A stretch of DNA of 64,000 nucleotides, taken from NCBI GenBank assembly GCA_900756765.1, contig CAAELE010000029.1, forward strand, positions 1 through 64,000. The letters run 5' to 3'. The notes under the pieces were generated by a model that searched no databases, had not been told where the DNA came from, and saw only the letters and a program-made list of their open reading frames with translations. The translations under genes were made by a program, and so were the position numbers. This stretch comes from an uncultured Collinsella sp. (GTDB lineage Bacteria; Actinomycetota; Coriobacteriia; Coriobacteriales; Coriobacteriaceae). Positions 42,904-51,587 of the stretch are shown here, in pieces; the first letter of the stretch is position 1; each line of letters begins with the position of its first letter.

Positions 42904-42932
42904 TAAACGGTCGATTTATCACCGTGAACGGT
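42904..42932 (+). promoter_or_regulatory. 29-base operator-like box, copy 1
   Basis: Begins TAAACGGTCGATTT and ends GTGAACGGT, two direct AACGGT half-sites about two helical turns apart. It matches the reverse complement of 59550-59578 at 26 of 29 positions. Both copies face a PTS operon. Confidence 0.6.
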
Positions 42933-43006
42933 GCAAAAACGTTTTACTGTATGAATCAGCGAAAGCGACCTCTTCTGGGGTGATATAGTGACAACAACAC
43001 ATCACG

Positions 43007-43018
43007 TGGTTACTACCA
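43007..43018. promoter_or_regulatory. dre/NagR-like operator, copy 1
   Basis: TGGTTACTACCA, a TGGT-N4-ACCA dyad like the sites of GntR/UTRA amino-sugar regulators (DasR, NagR). The same 12 bases occur at 47300-47311. It lies 118 bases upstream of the IIA start. Confidence 0.6.
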
Positions 43019-43135
43019 GTTTAGAAACCACTGGTCTTCAAAGAACGCTTTCTAAGAAGCTTTAAGGGCGAGCGCCCGCTGGCTTCCGAAAATTATCGGA
43101 CTCAGATCGTACACACCTTCGGAAGGGAAATTTGA

Positions 43136-43579
43136 ATGGTTGGCTTTATTCTTACCGGTCATGGACAGTTCGCACCCGGCCTTGCAAGTGCTATCGCTAT
43201 GGTTGCCGGCGATCAGCCCGCTTTTACCGTCGTTCCTTTTGAGGGCGACCAGGCTGCTTCCTACGGTGAGGATCTCCGCGCCGCTATTACCGCCATGCGC
43301 GAGGAGTGCGATGGCGTGCTCGTCTTTACCGACCTGCTCGGTGGTACTCCGTTCAATCAGTCGATGATGATTGCCCAGGATGTCGACAACGTCGAGGTTC
43401 TGACTGGCACCAACCTTCCCATGGTTATTGAGCTTCTGTTCCTCCGCGGTAACGCCACGCTCGCCGAGCTTGGCGAGCAGGCCGTGACCGTTGGTCAGAC
43501 GGGCGTCACCGCCCAGACGGTCGCATCCGTTGCCGGCTCCGACGAAGAGGATATCTTCGGCGACGAGGACGGCATCTAA
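43136..43579 (+). CDS. PTS IIA component, mannose/amino-sugar family
   Basis: 147 residues. Cytoplasmic phosphocarrier; the phospho-histidine is His9 in GFILTGHGQFAPG, and VFTDLLGGTPFNQS is the second conserved block. First gene of the IIA-YajC-IIB-IIC-IID operon, whose downstream AgaS and NagA suggest galactosamine or N-acetyl-amino-sugar substrates. GGAAGGG precedes the ATG. The last residues are acidic. Confidence 0.93.
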   Translation: MVGFILTGHGQFAPGLASAIAMVAGDQPAFTVVPFEGDQAASYGEDLRAAITAMREECDGVLVFTDLLGGTPFNQSMMIAQDVDNVEVLTGTNLPMVIELLFLRGNATLAELGEQAVTVGQTGVTAQTVASVAGSDEEDIFGDEDGI

Positions 43580-43860
43580 TGGCCGATTTCGGAGCCAACG
43601 TCCTGAGCTCCTCGGTCGCCCTTTTAGGCCTGCTTGTCATCATGGGCTTGATTTACACCATCTGGTCGCAAATCAACATGAAGAAGAAGCAGAAGTACTT
43701 CAAGGAGCTGCACACCGAGCTCAAGCCGGGTCAGGAGGTTCTTTTCGCCGGCGGTATCTACGGAACCGTCAAGGGCATCGAAGGCGAAAAGGTCCAGATC
43801 AAAGTCCGATCCGGTGCCGTCGTAGATGTTTCGCGTTACGCGATTCAGGAGATCAAGTAA
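43579..43860 (+). CDS. yajC: YajC-like membrane protein inside the PTS operon
   Basis: 93 residues: one N-terminal membrane helix (SSSVALLGLLVIMGLIYTIW), then KKKQKYFKELHTELKPGQEV and LFAGGIYGTVKGIEGEKVQI, the standard YajC layout. YajC normally accompanies SecDF. Here its ATG overlaps the IIA stop, so it is part of the PTS operon; YajC-like genes are known beside glycosaminoglycan or amino-sugar mannose-family PTS genes in streptococci. It may assist IIC/IID membrane assembly; this is inference. Confidence 0.87.
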   Translation: MADFGANVLSSSVALLGLLVIMGLIYTIWSQINMKKKQKYFKELHTELKPGQEVLFAGGIYGTVKGIEGEKVQIKVRSGAVVDVSRYAIQEIK

Positions 43861-43896
43861 CTGTCGTCAGCAAATAACGAAAGGAAGCTGATCAAC

Positions 43897-44379
43897 ATGG
43901 CAGAACCCAACATTCTTCTTACCCGCATCGATAACCGACTGGTCCATGGTCAGGTCGCTACCCAGTGGAACTCCACCCTGGGCTCCAACCTCATCCTCGT
44001 CGCCAACGACGATGTGTCGACCAACACCATGCGCCAGAACCTCATGAAGATGGCCGCTCCCGCCGGCGTCGCTACGCGTTTCTTCTCCCTGCAGAAGACC
44101 ATCGACGTCATTGGCAAGGCGAGCCCGCGCCAGAAGATCTTCATCGTGGCCGAAACACCGGAAGACGTGCTTACGCTCGTCAAGGGCGGTGTGCCTATAA
44201 AGAAGGTAAACATCGGCAACATGCACATGTCGGAAGGAAAGCGCCAAGTCGCCACCTCCGTCGCAGTTAACGACGAGGATGTCGCTGCGTTTAAAGAGCT
44301 GCAGGAATTGGGGGTGGAGTTGGAGATCAGGCGCGTTCCGAGCACGCCTGTTGAGGACACGAGCAAGCTCTTCTCGTAA
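43897..44379 (+). CDS. PTS IIB component, mannose/amino-sugar family
   Basis: 160 residues. Phospho-histidine His17 in TRIDNRLVHGQVATQW; the rest (NDDVSTNTMRQNLMKMAAP, FIVAETPEDVLTLVKGG) follows AgaV/LevE-type proteins. Transfers phosphate from IIA to the sugar in IIC/IID. GAAAGGAAG precedes the ATG. A paralogue with Tyr at the same position lies alone at 54766. Confidence 0.94.
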   Translation: MAEPNILLTRIDNRLVHGQVATQWNSTLGSNLILVANDDVSTNTMRQNLMKMAAPAGVATRFFSLQKTIDVIGKASPRQKIFIVAETPEDVLTLVKGGVPIKKVNIGNMHMSEGKRQVATSVAVNDEDVAAFKELQELGVELEIRRVPSTPVEDTSKLFS

Positions 44380-44469
44380 TCCTCGTGATCCACGTTGTCA
44401 GGATTGAAACCCTGACGTTCTGTACGTGATATCCAAAGTGCGTACATACATTTTGAAAGGAGGAGCAAG

Positions 44470-45270
44470 ATGGAATACTCGATCATCCAGGTCGCTCTGG
44501 TCTTCATCGTCACGTTCGTCGCGGCAATCGACCAGTTCAACTTCCTCGAGTCTCTCTATCAGCCCATCGTCACCGGCGCCGTCATCGGTCTTATCCTTGG
44601 CGACCTCAACACCGGTCTTCTCGTGGGTGGTACCTATCAGCTCATGACGATCGGCAACATGCCGATCGGAGGCGCTCAGCCGCCTAACGCCGTCATCGGC
44701 GGCATCATGGCAGCCATTCTCGCTATCGCTACGGGCCTCGAGCCCAACGCGGCAGTCGGCCTTGCCATTCCGTTCGCTCTGCTTGGTCAGCTCGGCGTTA
44801 CCCTGGTCTTCACGCTTATGTCGCCCCTCATGTCCTCCGCGGACAACATGGCTCATAACGCTGACACCAAGGGCATCGAGCGTCTGAACTACTTCGCCAT
44901 GGCTCTGCTCGGCCTGATCTTCGCTGTCGTCGTCACCCTGTTCTTCATCGCTGGCGCTACCATCGGTCAGACCATCGCTTCCGCCATCCCGACTTGGCTG
45001 CAGACCGGTCTGTCCGCTGCAGGCGGCATGATGCGCTTCGTCGGCTTCGCCGTCCTGCTCAAGGTTATGATGAACCGCGATATGTGGGGCTTCTTCCTCA
45101 TGGGCTTTGGCCTCGCGCTCATCACCGTTGCCAACGATTCTCTGGCAACCCCTGCCCTGCTCATCCTCGCTCTCATCGGCTTCGGCATCGCTTTCTGGGA
45201 CTTCCAGCAGCAGACCGAGCTGAAGGGTGCAGCTGTTTCTGACGGAGGTGACTTCGAAGATGGCATCTAA
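44470..45270 (+). CDS. PTS IIC component, mannose/amino-sugar family
   Basis: 266 residues, several membrane segments. GLILGDLNTGLLVGGTYQLM and IGGAQPPNAVIGGIM are the conserved IIC blocks (AgaW/ManY type). Forms the sugar channel together with IID. AAAGGAGG precedes the ATG, and the stop overlaps the IID start. A 90-base spacer separates it from IIB. Confidence 0.94.
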   Translation: MEYSIIQVALVFIVTFVAAIDQFNFLESLYQPIVTGAVIGLILGDLNTGLLVGGTYQLMTIGNMPIGGAQPPNAVIGGIMAAILAIATGLEPNAAVGLAIPFALLGQLGVTLVFTLMSPLMSSADNMAHNADTKGIERLNYFAMALLGLIFAVVVTLFFIAGATIGQTIASAIPTWLQTGLSAAGGMMRFVGFAVLLKVMMNRDMWGFFLMGFGLALITVANDSLATPALLILALIGFGIAFWDFQQQTELKGAAVSDGGDFEDGI

Positions 45271-46342
45271 TGAGTATGTGATCCCGGAGCACTACGAGGA
45301 TCTCACTCCTGCTCCGCAGCTCGACCAGAAGACCCTCAACAAGATGGCTTGGCGCTCCTGCTTCCTGCAGGCATCGTTCAACTACGAGCGCATGCAGGCC
45401 GCTGGCTGGCTTTACTCCATCATCCCCGGTCTGGAGAAGATCCACACCAACAAGAACGACCTCGCGGCTTCCATGAGCCACAACCTGGAGTTCTTCAACA
45501 CCCACCCGTTCCTCGTCACCTTTGTTATGGGTATCGTGCTTTCGCTCGAGCAGAACAAGGTTGACATCCCCACGATCCGCGCCGTCCGCGTCGCCGCAAT
45601 GGGCCCGCTCGGTGGTATCGGTGACGCCCTGTTCTGGCTGACGCTCGTGCCTATCACGGCCGGCATCACCTCCAACATGGCCATCAACGGCAACGCCGCT
45701 GCGCCGATCATCTTCCTGGTGATCTTCAACGTCGTCCAGTTCGCTCTGCGCTTCTGGCTCATGAACTGGTCCTACAAGCTTGGCACCAGCGCTATTGACG
45801 CTCTGACTGCCAACATGCAGGCCTTCACGCGTGCCGCTTCCATTATGGGCGTCTTCGTCGTCGGTTGCCTGGTCGTCACCATGGGTGGCACCCAGATCAA
45901 CCTCCAGATCCCCAACGGCACCACCCGTGGCCTCTCCGCTACTACCGTGATCGTCTCCGAGAAGGAGGCCGAGAACTTCACCGGTATGGAGGGCATCGAT
46001 ACCGAGACCGCTGAGGCCGGTACCATCGCCATGACCGATGAGGACGGCAACGCCCTCACCGCTTCCGATGCCGACGGCAACGCTGTCGAGTGCGGCGTCA
46101 CCGATCTGGGCAACGGCATGGAGTCCGTTACCTACGGCACCGTCACCGAGGATCCGGTCAACTTCTCTGTTGCCGACACCCTCAACACCATCGTCCCGAA
46201 GCTCGTCCCGCTTATGCTTACGCTGCTGCTTTACTACATGTTCGCTAAGCACAGCTGGACCCCGACCAAGGGCATTCTGCTGCTCTTCGTCCTGGGCATC
46301 CTGGGCGCTGGCCCGCTTGGTCTCTGGCCGAGCATCTGGTAA
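45260..46342 (+). CDS. PTS IID component with extra domain
   Basis: 360 residues, longer than the usual 270-300 of IID. ATG 45260 overlaps the IIC stop by eleven bases, with GGAGGTGA upstream. N-terminal MAWRSCFLQASFNYERMQ and MGPLGGIGDALFWLTLVPI are standard IID blocks; the last membrane helix ends GPLGLWPSIW. Between about residues 235 and 310 there is an additional Thr/Glu/Gly-rich segment (ETAEAGTIAMTDEDGNALT), probably outside the membrane. It replaces the short loop of normal IID proteins and may affect substrate or phage/bacteriocin recognition. Confidence 0.92.
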   Translation: MASNEYVIPEHYEDLTPAPQLDQKTLNKMAWRSCFLQASFNYERMQAAGWLYSIIPGLEKIHTNKNDLAASMSHNLEFFNTHPFLVTFVMGIVLSLEQNKVDIPTIRAVRVAAMGPLGGIGDALFWLTLVPITAGITSNMAINGNAAAPIIFLVIFNVVQFALRFWLMNWSYKLGTSAIDALTANMQAFTRAASIMGVFVVGCLVVTMGGTQINLQIPNGTTRGLSATTVIVSEKEAENFTGMEGIDTETAEAGTIAMTDEDGNALTASDADGNAVECGVTDLGNGMESVTYGTVTEDPVNFSVADTLNTIVPKLVPLMLTLLLYYMFAKHSWTPTKGILLLFVLGILGAGPLGLWPSIW

Positions 46343-46408
46343 GGCTCTAGCTTGAGGGGTGTGTCCCTGCGCGGCTCACACCCCGACCCCTTAAGCCATG
46401 TGTATGTT

Positions 46409-46447
46409 AAAAGCCGCGTGCTCGAAAGAGCGCGCGGCTTTTGTTTT
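46409..46447 (+). terminator. Terminator of the amino-sugar PTS operon
   Basis: AAAGCCGCGTGCTC pairs with GAGCGCGCGGCTTT around GAAA (one mismatch), then TGTTTTC. Confidence 0.85.
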
Positions 46448-46527
46448 CTTGATGAGTCGGGTGTTGCAGAACGATAATGCTTAACACCCTAGGTAGTTAG
46501 CCGAATTCGAGCAAAAGGGAGGATAGG

Positions 46528-47259
46528 ATGGCGATCGGAGCGCGTAGGCAGCCGCTGTACGATCAGCTGGTCGATATTCTGACCGAAAAGATTGACCATG
46601 AATATCGCGCCGGTGACATGATTCCTTCCGAGCGCGAACTTTCGGAGCGCTATGGTCTCTCGCGCACTACGGTACGCTTGGCTCTGCAGGAACTGGAGCG
46701 TTTAGGACTGGTGGTTCGGCAGCACGGTCGCGGTACCTTTGTGACCGACCGTTCGGCAAAAGCAACCAATCTTATGCAGTCCTACAGCTTTACCGAGCAG
46801 ATGCGCGCGATGGGTCGAGAACCCGAGACCACGATTCTCGAGTTTTGCGAGATGGAGGCCGATAAGAATCTGGCCGAGCATATGGGATTGCGTATCGGTG
46901 ATCGCATTTTTAAGCTTAAGCGCCTTCGTTCTGCCGACAACATGCCCATGATGGTCGAACGCAGCTATCTACCGGTTCGTCAATTTCTGTCCCTAAAGCG
47001 ACCGCTGCTGGAGCGCAAGCCGCTTTACGATGTGATTGAGCAGGACTTTCAGCAAAAGATACGCGTGGCTGAAGAGGAGTTCTATGCGAGCATAGCCCGT
47101 CCCACCGACGCCCACCTTTTGGGAATTGTCGAGGGCTCGCCTGTGCTCGATTTGGTCAGGACTACGTATAACGAGTCAAACGAGGTTGTGGAGTATACAC
47201 TCTCGGTTGCTCGTGCCGATCAGTTTAAATACAAGGTTTACCACCAGCGTAGCAACTAG
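46528..47259 (+). CDS. GntR-family regulator with UTRA domain (NagR/AgaR-like)
   Basis: 243 residues. Winged helix IPSERELSERYGLSRTTVRL, then LEERLGL-type wing ending GRGTFVTDR, and a UTRA domain (FKLKRLRSADNMPMMVERSYL). Proteins of this type (NagR, DasR) bind TGGT-N4-ACCA dyads and release them on amino-sugar phosphates. Such dyads are present upstream of the PTS operon (43007) and of agaS (47300), so this gene most likely controls both. GGGAGG precedes the ATG. Located between the PTS operon and agaS. Confidence 0.92.
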   Translation: MAIGARRQPLYDQLVDILTEKIDHEYRAGDMIPSERELSERYGLSRTTVRLALQELERLGLVVRQHGRGTFVTDRSAKATNLMQSYSFTEQMRAMGREPETTILEFCEMEADKNLAEHMGLRIGDRIFKLKRLRSADNMPMMVERSYLPVRQFLSLKRPLLERKPLYDVIEQDFQQKIRVAEEEFYASIARPTDAHLLGIVEGSPVLDLVRTTYNESNEVVEYTLSVARADQFKYKVYHQRSN

Positions 47260-47298
47260 TGTCCGCATCGTTTCCATATGGTGATTCTTTGCATTTAA

Positions 47299-47334
47299 CT
47301 GGTTACTACCAGATAACCAACCGAAGTGTATAAT
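47299..47334 (+). promoter_or_regulatory. agaS promoter with dre-like operator, copy 2
   Basis: CTGGTTACTACCAG is a perfect 5-base-arm dyad at 47299-47312; TATAAT at 47329-47334 is the likely -10, so the dyad covers the -35 region, suited to repression. The inner 12 bases equal 43007-43018. Confidence 0.65.
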
Positions 47335-47373
47335 TGCACGTCAGAGGATTACTTCTAGAGAGAGGTATTAGAA

Positions 47374-48540
47374 ATGTTCGAGAAGAGTGTCGAGGAGCTC
47401 ACCGAGCTCGGCGCCCAGATCACCACGGCCGAGATTGCTCAGCAGCCCGAGCTTTGGCGTGATACGCTCAACATCTATCGCGAGAACAAGGAGGCCATCG
47501 AGGCCTTCCTGGCCGAGGCTCGTGCTATGGGCGAGGGCCGTCTGTCCGTTGTCTTCACCGGTGCCGGTACGTCCGACTACGTTGGCGATACCTGCGCCCC
47601 GTACCTGCGTCACGCTGGCAACACTGATCTCTACGACTTTAAGCCCATCGCCACGACAGACATCGTGAGCGCTCCGCGCGATTTCCTGCGCGCCGAGGAT
47701 CCCACGCTCGTGGTTTCCTTTGCCCGCTCTGGCAACAGCCCCGAGAGCCTTGCCGCCGTTGCCGTTGCCAAGGAGCTCGTCCACAACGTCAAGTTCCTCA
47801 ACATCACCTGCGCGCCCGAGGGCAAGCTCGCCGTCGAGTCCGCCGATGATCCCAATGCGCTGACGCTGCTCATCCCGCGCGCCAACGACAAGGGCTTCGC
47901 CATGACCGGTTCCTACACCTGCATGACCCTGCTCTCTACCCTCATCTTTGACGAGGCTTCCGACGAGCAGAAGGCCGAGTGGGTCGAGACCATCGCCAAG
48001 ATGGGCGAGGAGGTCATCGCTCGCGAGTCCGAGGTTGCCGATTACCTGGCTGGCGACTTCAACCGCGTGACCTACTTGGGTTCCGGCTCCTTCGGTGGCC
48101 TTGCCCAGGAGAGCCAGCTCAAGATCCTCGAGCTTGCTCATGGCCTGGTTGCCACTTCCTACGACACCTCCATGGGTTATCGTCACGGACCCAAGTCCTT
48201 CGTCGACGACAAGACCCTCGTGTTCGTGTTCGTCAACAACGATGCCTACACCCGTCAGTACGATATCGACATCCTCAACGAGATCGGTGGCGACGAGATC
48301 GCTCAGCACACCGTTGCCGTTCAGCAGGATGGCGCTATCGTCTACGAGGGCGAGTCCTTCACCTTTAAGGGCTATGAGGCACTCCCCGAGGGCTACCTTG
48401 CCCTGCCGTTCGTGATGTTTGCCCAGGCCATCAGCCTGCTCAACTCCGTGCGCGTGGGCAACACGCCCGATACGCCGAGCCCCACCGGCACGGTCAACCG
48501 CGTGGTTAAGGGCGTGACGATTCACCCCTTCACCGCTTAA
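47374..48540 (+). CDS. agaS: AgaS-like sugar isomerase/deaminase (SIS domains)
   Basis: 388 residues with two SIS domains. FTGAGTSDYVGD and SFARSGNSPESLA in the first, LGSGSFGGLAQESQLKILEL and SMGYRHGPKSFV in the second are the AgaS signatures. AgaS converts galactosamine-6-phosphate to tagatose-6-phosphate with release of ammonia; related GlmS/NagB-like activity on glucosamine-6-phosphate cannot be excluded. GAGAGG precedes the ATG. Stands after the NagR-type operator. Confidence 0.9.
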   Translation: MFEKSVEELTELGAQITTAEIAQQPELWRDTLNIYRENKEAIEAFLAEARAMGEGRLSVVFTGAGTSDYVGDTCAPYLRHAGNTDLYDFKPIATTDIVSAPRDFLRAEDPTLVVSFARSGNSPESLAAVAVAKELVHNVKFLNITCAPEGKLAVESADDPNALTLLIPRANDKGFAMTGSYTCMTLLSTLIFDEASDEQKAEWVETIAKMGEEVIARESEVADYLAGDFNRVTYLGSGSFGGLAQESQLKILELAHGLVATSYDTSMGYRHGPKSFVDDKTLVFVFVNNDAYTRQYDIDILNEIGGDEIAQHTVAVQQDGAIVYEGESFTFKGYEALPEGYLALPFVMFAQAISLLNSVRVGNTPDTPSPTGTVNRVVKGVTIHPFTA

Positions 48541-48557
48541 TCGCGTCCCCCCTGTAA

Positions 48558-48600
48558 GGGCGCCCGTCCGCTCATAACGGCGGGCGGGCGCTTTTTGTTT
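48558..48600 (+). terminator. Terminator after agaS
   Basis: GGGCGCCCGTCCG pairs with the CGGCGGGCGGGCGC stretch with small bulges, then TTTTTGTTTTC. Confidence 0.75.
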
Positions 48601-48659
48601 TCACTTGGACCGGGTATAAGCATCACCACAGTCAACTGCTTTAGAAGCAAGGAGTGCAT

Positions 48660-49829
48660 ATGAGCACGTACGCAATTAAGGCTGACAAGTTCTTCTTGCC
48701 GGCAGGTCCGCAGCTGGGCGGCTATCTTATGGTCGAGGATGGCGTCTTTGGCGCCTGGCAGGCCGACGAGCCCTCTTGCGAGATCAAGGACTACACGGGA
48801 TCGTGGATCGCACCGGGTATGGTCGATACCCACATCCATGGCTTCTACAACCACTCAACTACCGATAACGACCCCGAGGGTATCGATATCAGCTCGACTG
48901 AGCTCGCCCGTCGCGGTACCACCAGCTGGCTACCCACGACGTTCACCGATGGCGTCGAGCAGATCAAGGACGCCTGCGCCGCCATCGCTCAGGCGGACGA
49001 GGGTCGCGGCCCCGACTTCTGCGGTGCTCGCATTCAGGGCATCTACCTGGAGGGCCCCTTCTTTACCATGAAGCACGTGGGCGCGCAGAACCCCGCTTAT
49101 CTTATCGATCCCTCCGAGGAGGTCTTTGATCAGTGGCAGGAGGCTGCGGGCGGTCGCATCGTTAAGAGCGCCATGGCGGCCGAGCGCGACGGTGCCGCTG
49201 CTTATGCGGCTGCTCTGAACGCCAAGGGTGTGGTGACCAGCATCGGTCACTCCGACGCCACCTACGATGAGTGCATCGCCGCCATCAACGCCGGTGCCAG
49301 CTGCTTTACGCATACCTATAACGGCCAGCGCGGGCTGCATCACCGTGAGCCCGGTGTCGTGGGTGCTGCTATGTCCACGTCCGAGACCTACGCCGAGATC
49401 ATCTGTGACGGCAAGCACGTAAACCCTGCCGCCATCAAGGCGCTGCTGCAGGCCAAGGGCTGGCAGCACACGGTACTCATCACCGACTGCCTGGGCTGCG
49501 GCGGCATGCCCGAGGGCAGCTACACCAGCGGCGGCATGGACGTCATCATGAAGGACAACCTGTGCTGGCTCGCCGATGGCAAGAGCATTGCCGGTTCGGT
49601 GCTCACGCTTGCCCAGGGCGTCAAGAACATCGTCGACTGGGGCATCGCCAGCGCCGATATCGCCATTCGCATGGCAACCGAGGTGCCGGCACGCTCCGCG
49701 CACATCGAGGATAAGTGCGGCAGCATCATGCCGGGTCGCGACGCCGACTTTGTCGTGTTCGACCATGAGCTCACCCTCGTCGAGACGTATGTTGGCGGCC
49801 AGAGCGTCGGCAACGCCTTTACCGAGTAA
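48660..49829 (+). CDS. nagA: N-acetylhexosamine-6-phosphate deacetylase (NagA/AgaA)
   Basis: 389 residues, amidohydrolase fold. Metal-site motif VDTHIHGFYNHSTTD, EGPFFTMKHVGAQNP, SIGHSDATYDE, CFTHTYNGQRGLHHREPG, and LITDCLGCGG. Removes acetate from N-acetylglucosamine-6-phosphate or N-acetylgalactosamine-6-phosphate. In this setting (AgaS, LacC) the galacto-form is plausible. ATG 48660 has AAGGAG six bases upstream. Its last 39 codons recur as a degenerate copy at 52561-52695. Confidence 0.93.
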   Translation: MSTYAIKADKFFLPAGPQLGGYLMVEDGVFGAWQADEPSCEIKDYTGSWIAPGMVDTHIHGFYNHSTTDNDPEGIDISSTELARRGTTSWLPTTFTDGVEQIKDACAAIAQADEGRGPDFCGARIQGIYLEGPFFTMKHVGAQNPAYLIDPSEEVFDQWQEAAGGRIVKSAMAAERDGAAAYAAALNAKGVVTSIGHSDATYDECIAAINAGASCFTHTYNGQRGLHHREPGVVGAAMSTSETYAEIICDGKHVNPAAIKALLQAKGWQHTVLITDCLGCGGMPEGSYTSGGMDVIMKDNLCWLADGKSIAGSVLTLAQGVKNIVDWGIASADIAIRMATEVPARSAHIEDKCGSIMPGRDADFVVFDHELTLVETYVGGQSVGNAFTE

Positions 49830-49840
49830 CGAAAGAAAAA

Positions 49841-49873
49841 GACGGCGGGCCCGAATCTGCTCGGACCCGCCGT
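49841..49873. terminator. Bidirectional terminator
   Basis: GACGGCGGGCCCGA pairs with TCGGACCCGCCGT, one mismatch, between nagA and the convergent flavodoxin gene. Confidence 0.75.
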
Positions 49874-49904
49874 ACGGGTTAAACGCTCAAAAGCACCTTT
49901 ACAG

Positions 49905-50489
49905 TTACAGCTTGCTAGCGATTTTCTTTGCCGTGCGCTTAACGCCGGCCACCAGGCCTCCTGCAGGATGCTCCTTCTCGTATGCTAGGCGCTTCTCGCG
50001 CTTGGCGTACTCTTCGACGATGATGTCTCCATACTCGTCTTCGATCTTGTCGAAGAAGTCGACGGCACCCTTAATTTCCTCAGCGGTCGGGTGCCCCTTT
50101 TGGACACCGCCGGTGAGTTTGAACGGCCCCCACGTATCAAAGCCGGGGCAGCCGTAGACACCCATAAAGATGGCCTGCCTCATGCGGCAGATGCCATCGA
50201 TATCCTTGCCGTACCACTTGTTTTTGCCACCGTAGGTCATAAGGCCAAACACCTTGTCCTGCGGCTGCAACACGTTAGTGAGCACGCGTGCCATGTCCTT
50301 GTCGATCTCGGAGTAATAGATGCCCGTGGCGACACCAATCAGATGGTATTCGTGCAGGTTGGGATACTCGTTTTTGCCGAGCGTTTTCACATCGAGGGTA
50401 TCGATTTCGGGGTGCGCCTCGACGATGGCGTCCACGAGCTTTTTCGTATTGCCGTGGTGGCGTGAGGCATAAAGAATGATGGTTCGCAT
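49905..50489 (-). CDS. Flavodoxin-like protein
   Basis: 194 residues. N-terminal ILYASRHHGNTKKLVDAI is the FMN-phosphate loop of flavodoxins, though Ser/Thr placement is altered (SRHHGNT). GLMTYGGKN and a C-terminal basic stretch follow. May carry electrons or be a WrbA/flavodoxin-domain protein tied to redox stress. ATG at 50489 with AAAGGCC upstream. Faces nagA and diverges from lacX. Confidence 0.85.
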   Translation of the reverse strand: MRTIILYASRHHGNTKKLVDAIVEAHPEIDTLDVKTLGKNEYPNLHEYHLIGVATGIYYSEIDKDMARVLTNVLQPQDKVFGLMTYGGKNKWYGKDIDGICRMRQAIFMGVYGCPGFDTWGPFKLTGGVQKGHPTAEEIKGAVDFFDKIEDEYGDIIVEEYAKREKRLAYEKEHPAGGLVAGVKRTAKKIASKL

Positions 50490-50646
50490 AAGAAGGCCTT
50501 TCAGCTGTAATTGCATCAATGTCTGTATGGTACCCCGTTACATGGCCGGGATACCGGACGCATCGATGAGCGTGCGGGTTTGTTCTATGGTTAGGATTGA
50601 AACGGGCGCTTGCGTGAAATAAAGCAGTTGTTCGAAAGGATGGGTA

Positions 50647-51528
50647 ATGGAATACGCTCTCTCCAACGATTCGATTTCTATTAAGGTTTCCACGGCTGGT
50701 GGCTCGTTTACCTCGATTGAGGCCGGAGGTCGCGAGTACTTGTGGCAGGGTGATCCCACCGTGTGGTCCGGCCAGGCGCCGATTTGCTTCCCGATTTGCG
50801 GAGGCTTGCGCGACAACAGCGCCATGACGTTTGCCGGGCATCATGTAAAGCTCGCTCGCCACGGCTTTGCGCGCAAGCAGGAATGGAAGCTGCTGAGCCA
50901 AGGCGAGAACGAGTTGGCTATGTGCCTGGCTTCGGAGGATAACGCCGCGCTGCTGAGCGATTATCCGTATCCGTTTAGGCTCGTCGCCCGCTATACGCTC
51001 GAGGACGCCGCCGTGCGTGTCTCCTATGAGGTTACCAACGAGGGCACCGAGGACATGCCGTTCTTTATCGGTGGGCATCCCGGCTTTAGGTGCCCGCTCG
51101 ATGAGGGCGAGGCCTATACGGACTACGAGTTGCGCTTTGAGAAAGAAGAGGCTGCAGAGCTTTGCACCGCTGTCCCTTCGACTGGCTTGATTGACGTGGA
51201 CAAGCGCTCCAAGAACCCCATGGTGGGAAAGACGCTGCCCCTGTCGCACGAGCTCTTCGATTTTGCGGAGACCATCTTTGACGTGCTCGAGAGCCGCCAG
51301 GTCACGCTTTCCAAAAAGGGCGAGGACAAGGGCGTCCGCCTGAGCTTTGAGGGCTTCCCATATCTCATTGTGTGGAGCAAGCCCGAGGGTGATTTTGTGG
51401 CAGTTGAGCCTTGGGGCGGCCTTTCGACCTGCTCCGATGAGGACGACGTGCTTGAGCATAAGCGTGGCTGCCTTGTCGCCAAGCCCAAGGAGACCGTCGT
51501 TCGCTCGTTCACGATTGAGATTCTGTAA
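50647..51528 (+). CDS. lacX: Aldose 1-epimerase-like protein, LacX type
   Basis: 293 residues. TAGGSFTSIEAGGREYLWQG, FPICGGLRD, KLARHGFARKQEW and FFIGGHPGFRCPL give the YeaD/LacX branch of the galactose mutarotase superfamily. In lactococci LacX lies in the lac operon with LacC. The His pair in RHGF and GGHPG is present. GAAAGGATGGGTA precedes the ATG. Immediately upstream of lacC here. Confidence 0.87.
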   Translation: MEYALSNDSISIKVSTAGGSFTSIEAGGREYLWQGDPTVWSGQAPICFPICGGLRDNSAMTFAGHHVKLARHGFARKQEWKLLSQGENELAMCLASEDNAALLSDYPYPFRLVARYTLEDAAVRVSYEVTNEGTEDMPFFIGGHPGFRCPLDEGEAYTDYELRFEKEEAAELCTAVPSTGLIDVDKRSKNPMVGKTLPLSHELFDFAETIFDVLESRQVTLSKKGEDKGVRLSFEGFPYLIVWSKPEGDFVAVEPWGGLSTCSDEDDVLEHKRGCLVAKPKETVVRSFTIEIL

Positions 51529-51587
51529 TTCCGTTTTGTCGACTCGTATCGCGAGGCACAAGGAGCCTGCGAGATAAGGAGCTAAAA

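Larger units (their letters stand above)
42435..43135. other. 700-bp regulatory region upstream of the amino-sugar PTS operon
   Basis: No gene is convincing here. The region is AT-richer than the rest and carries several operator-like signals, listed separately: GATACTTGTATC (42460-42471), an inverted CGGTGAACGGT pair (42683-42712), a GAAACGGTTTC palindrome (42863-42873), a 29-base box (42904-42932) and TGGTTACTACCA (43007-43018). This density is unusual for the window. Confidence 0.7.
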
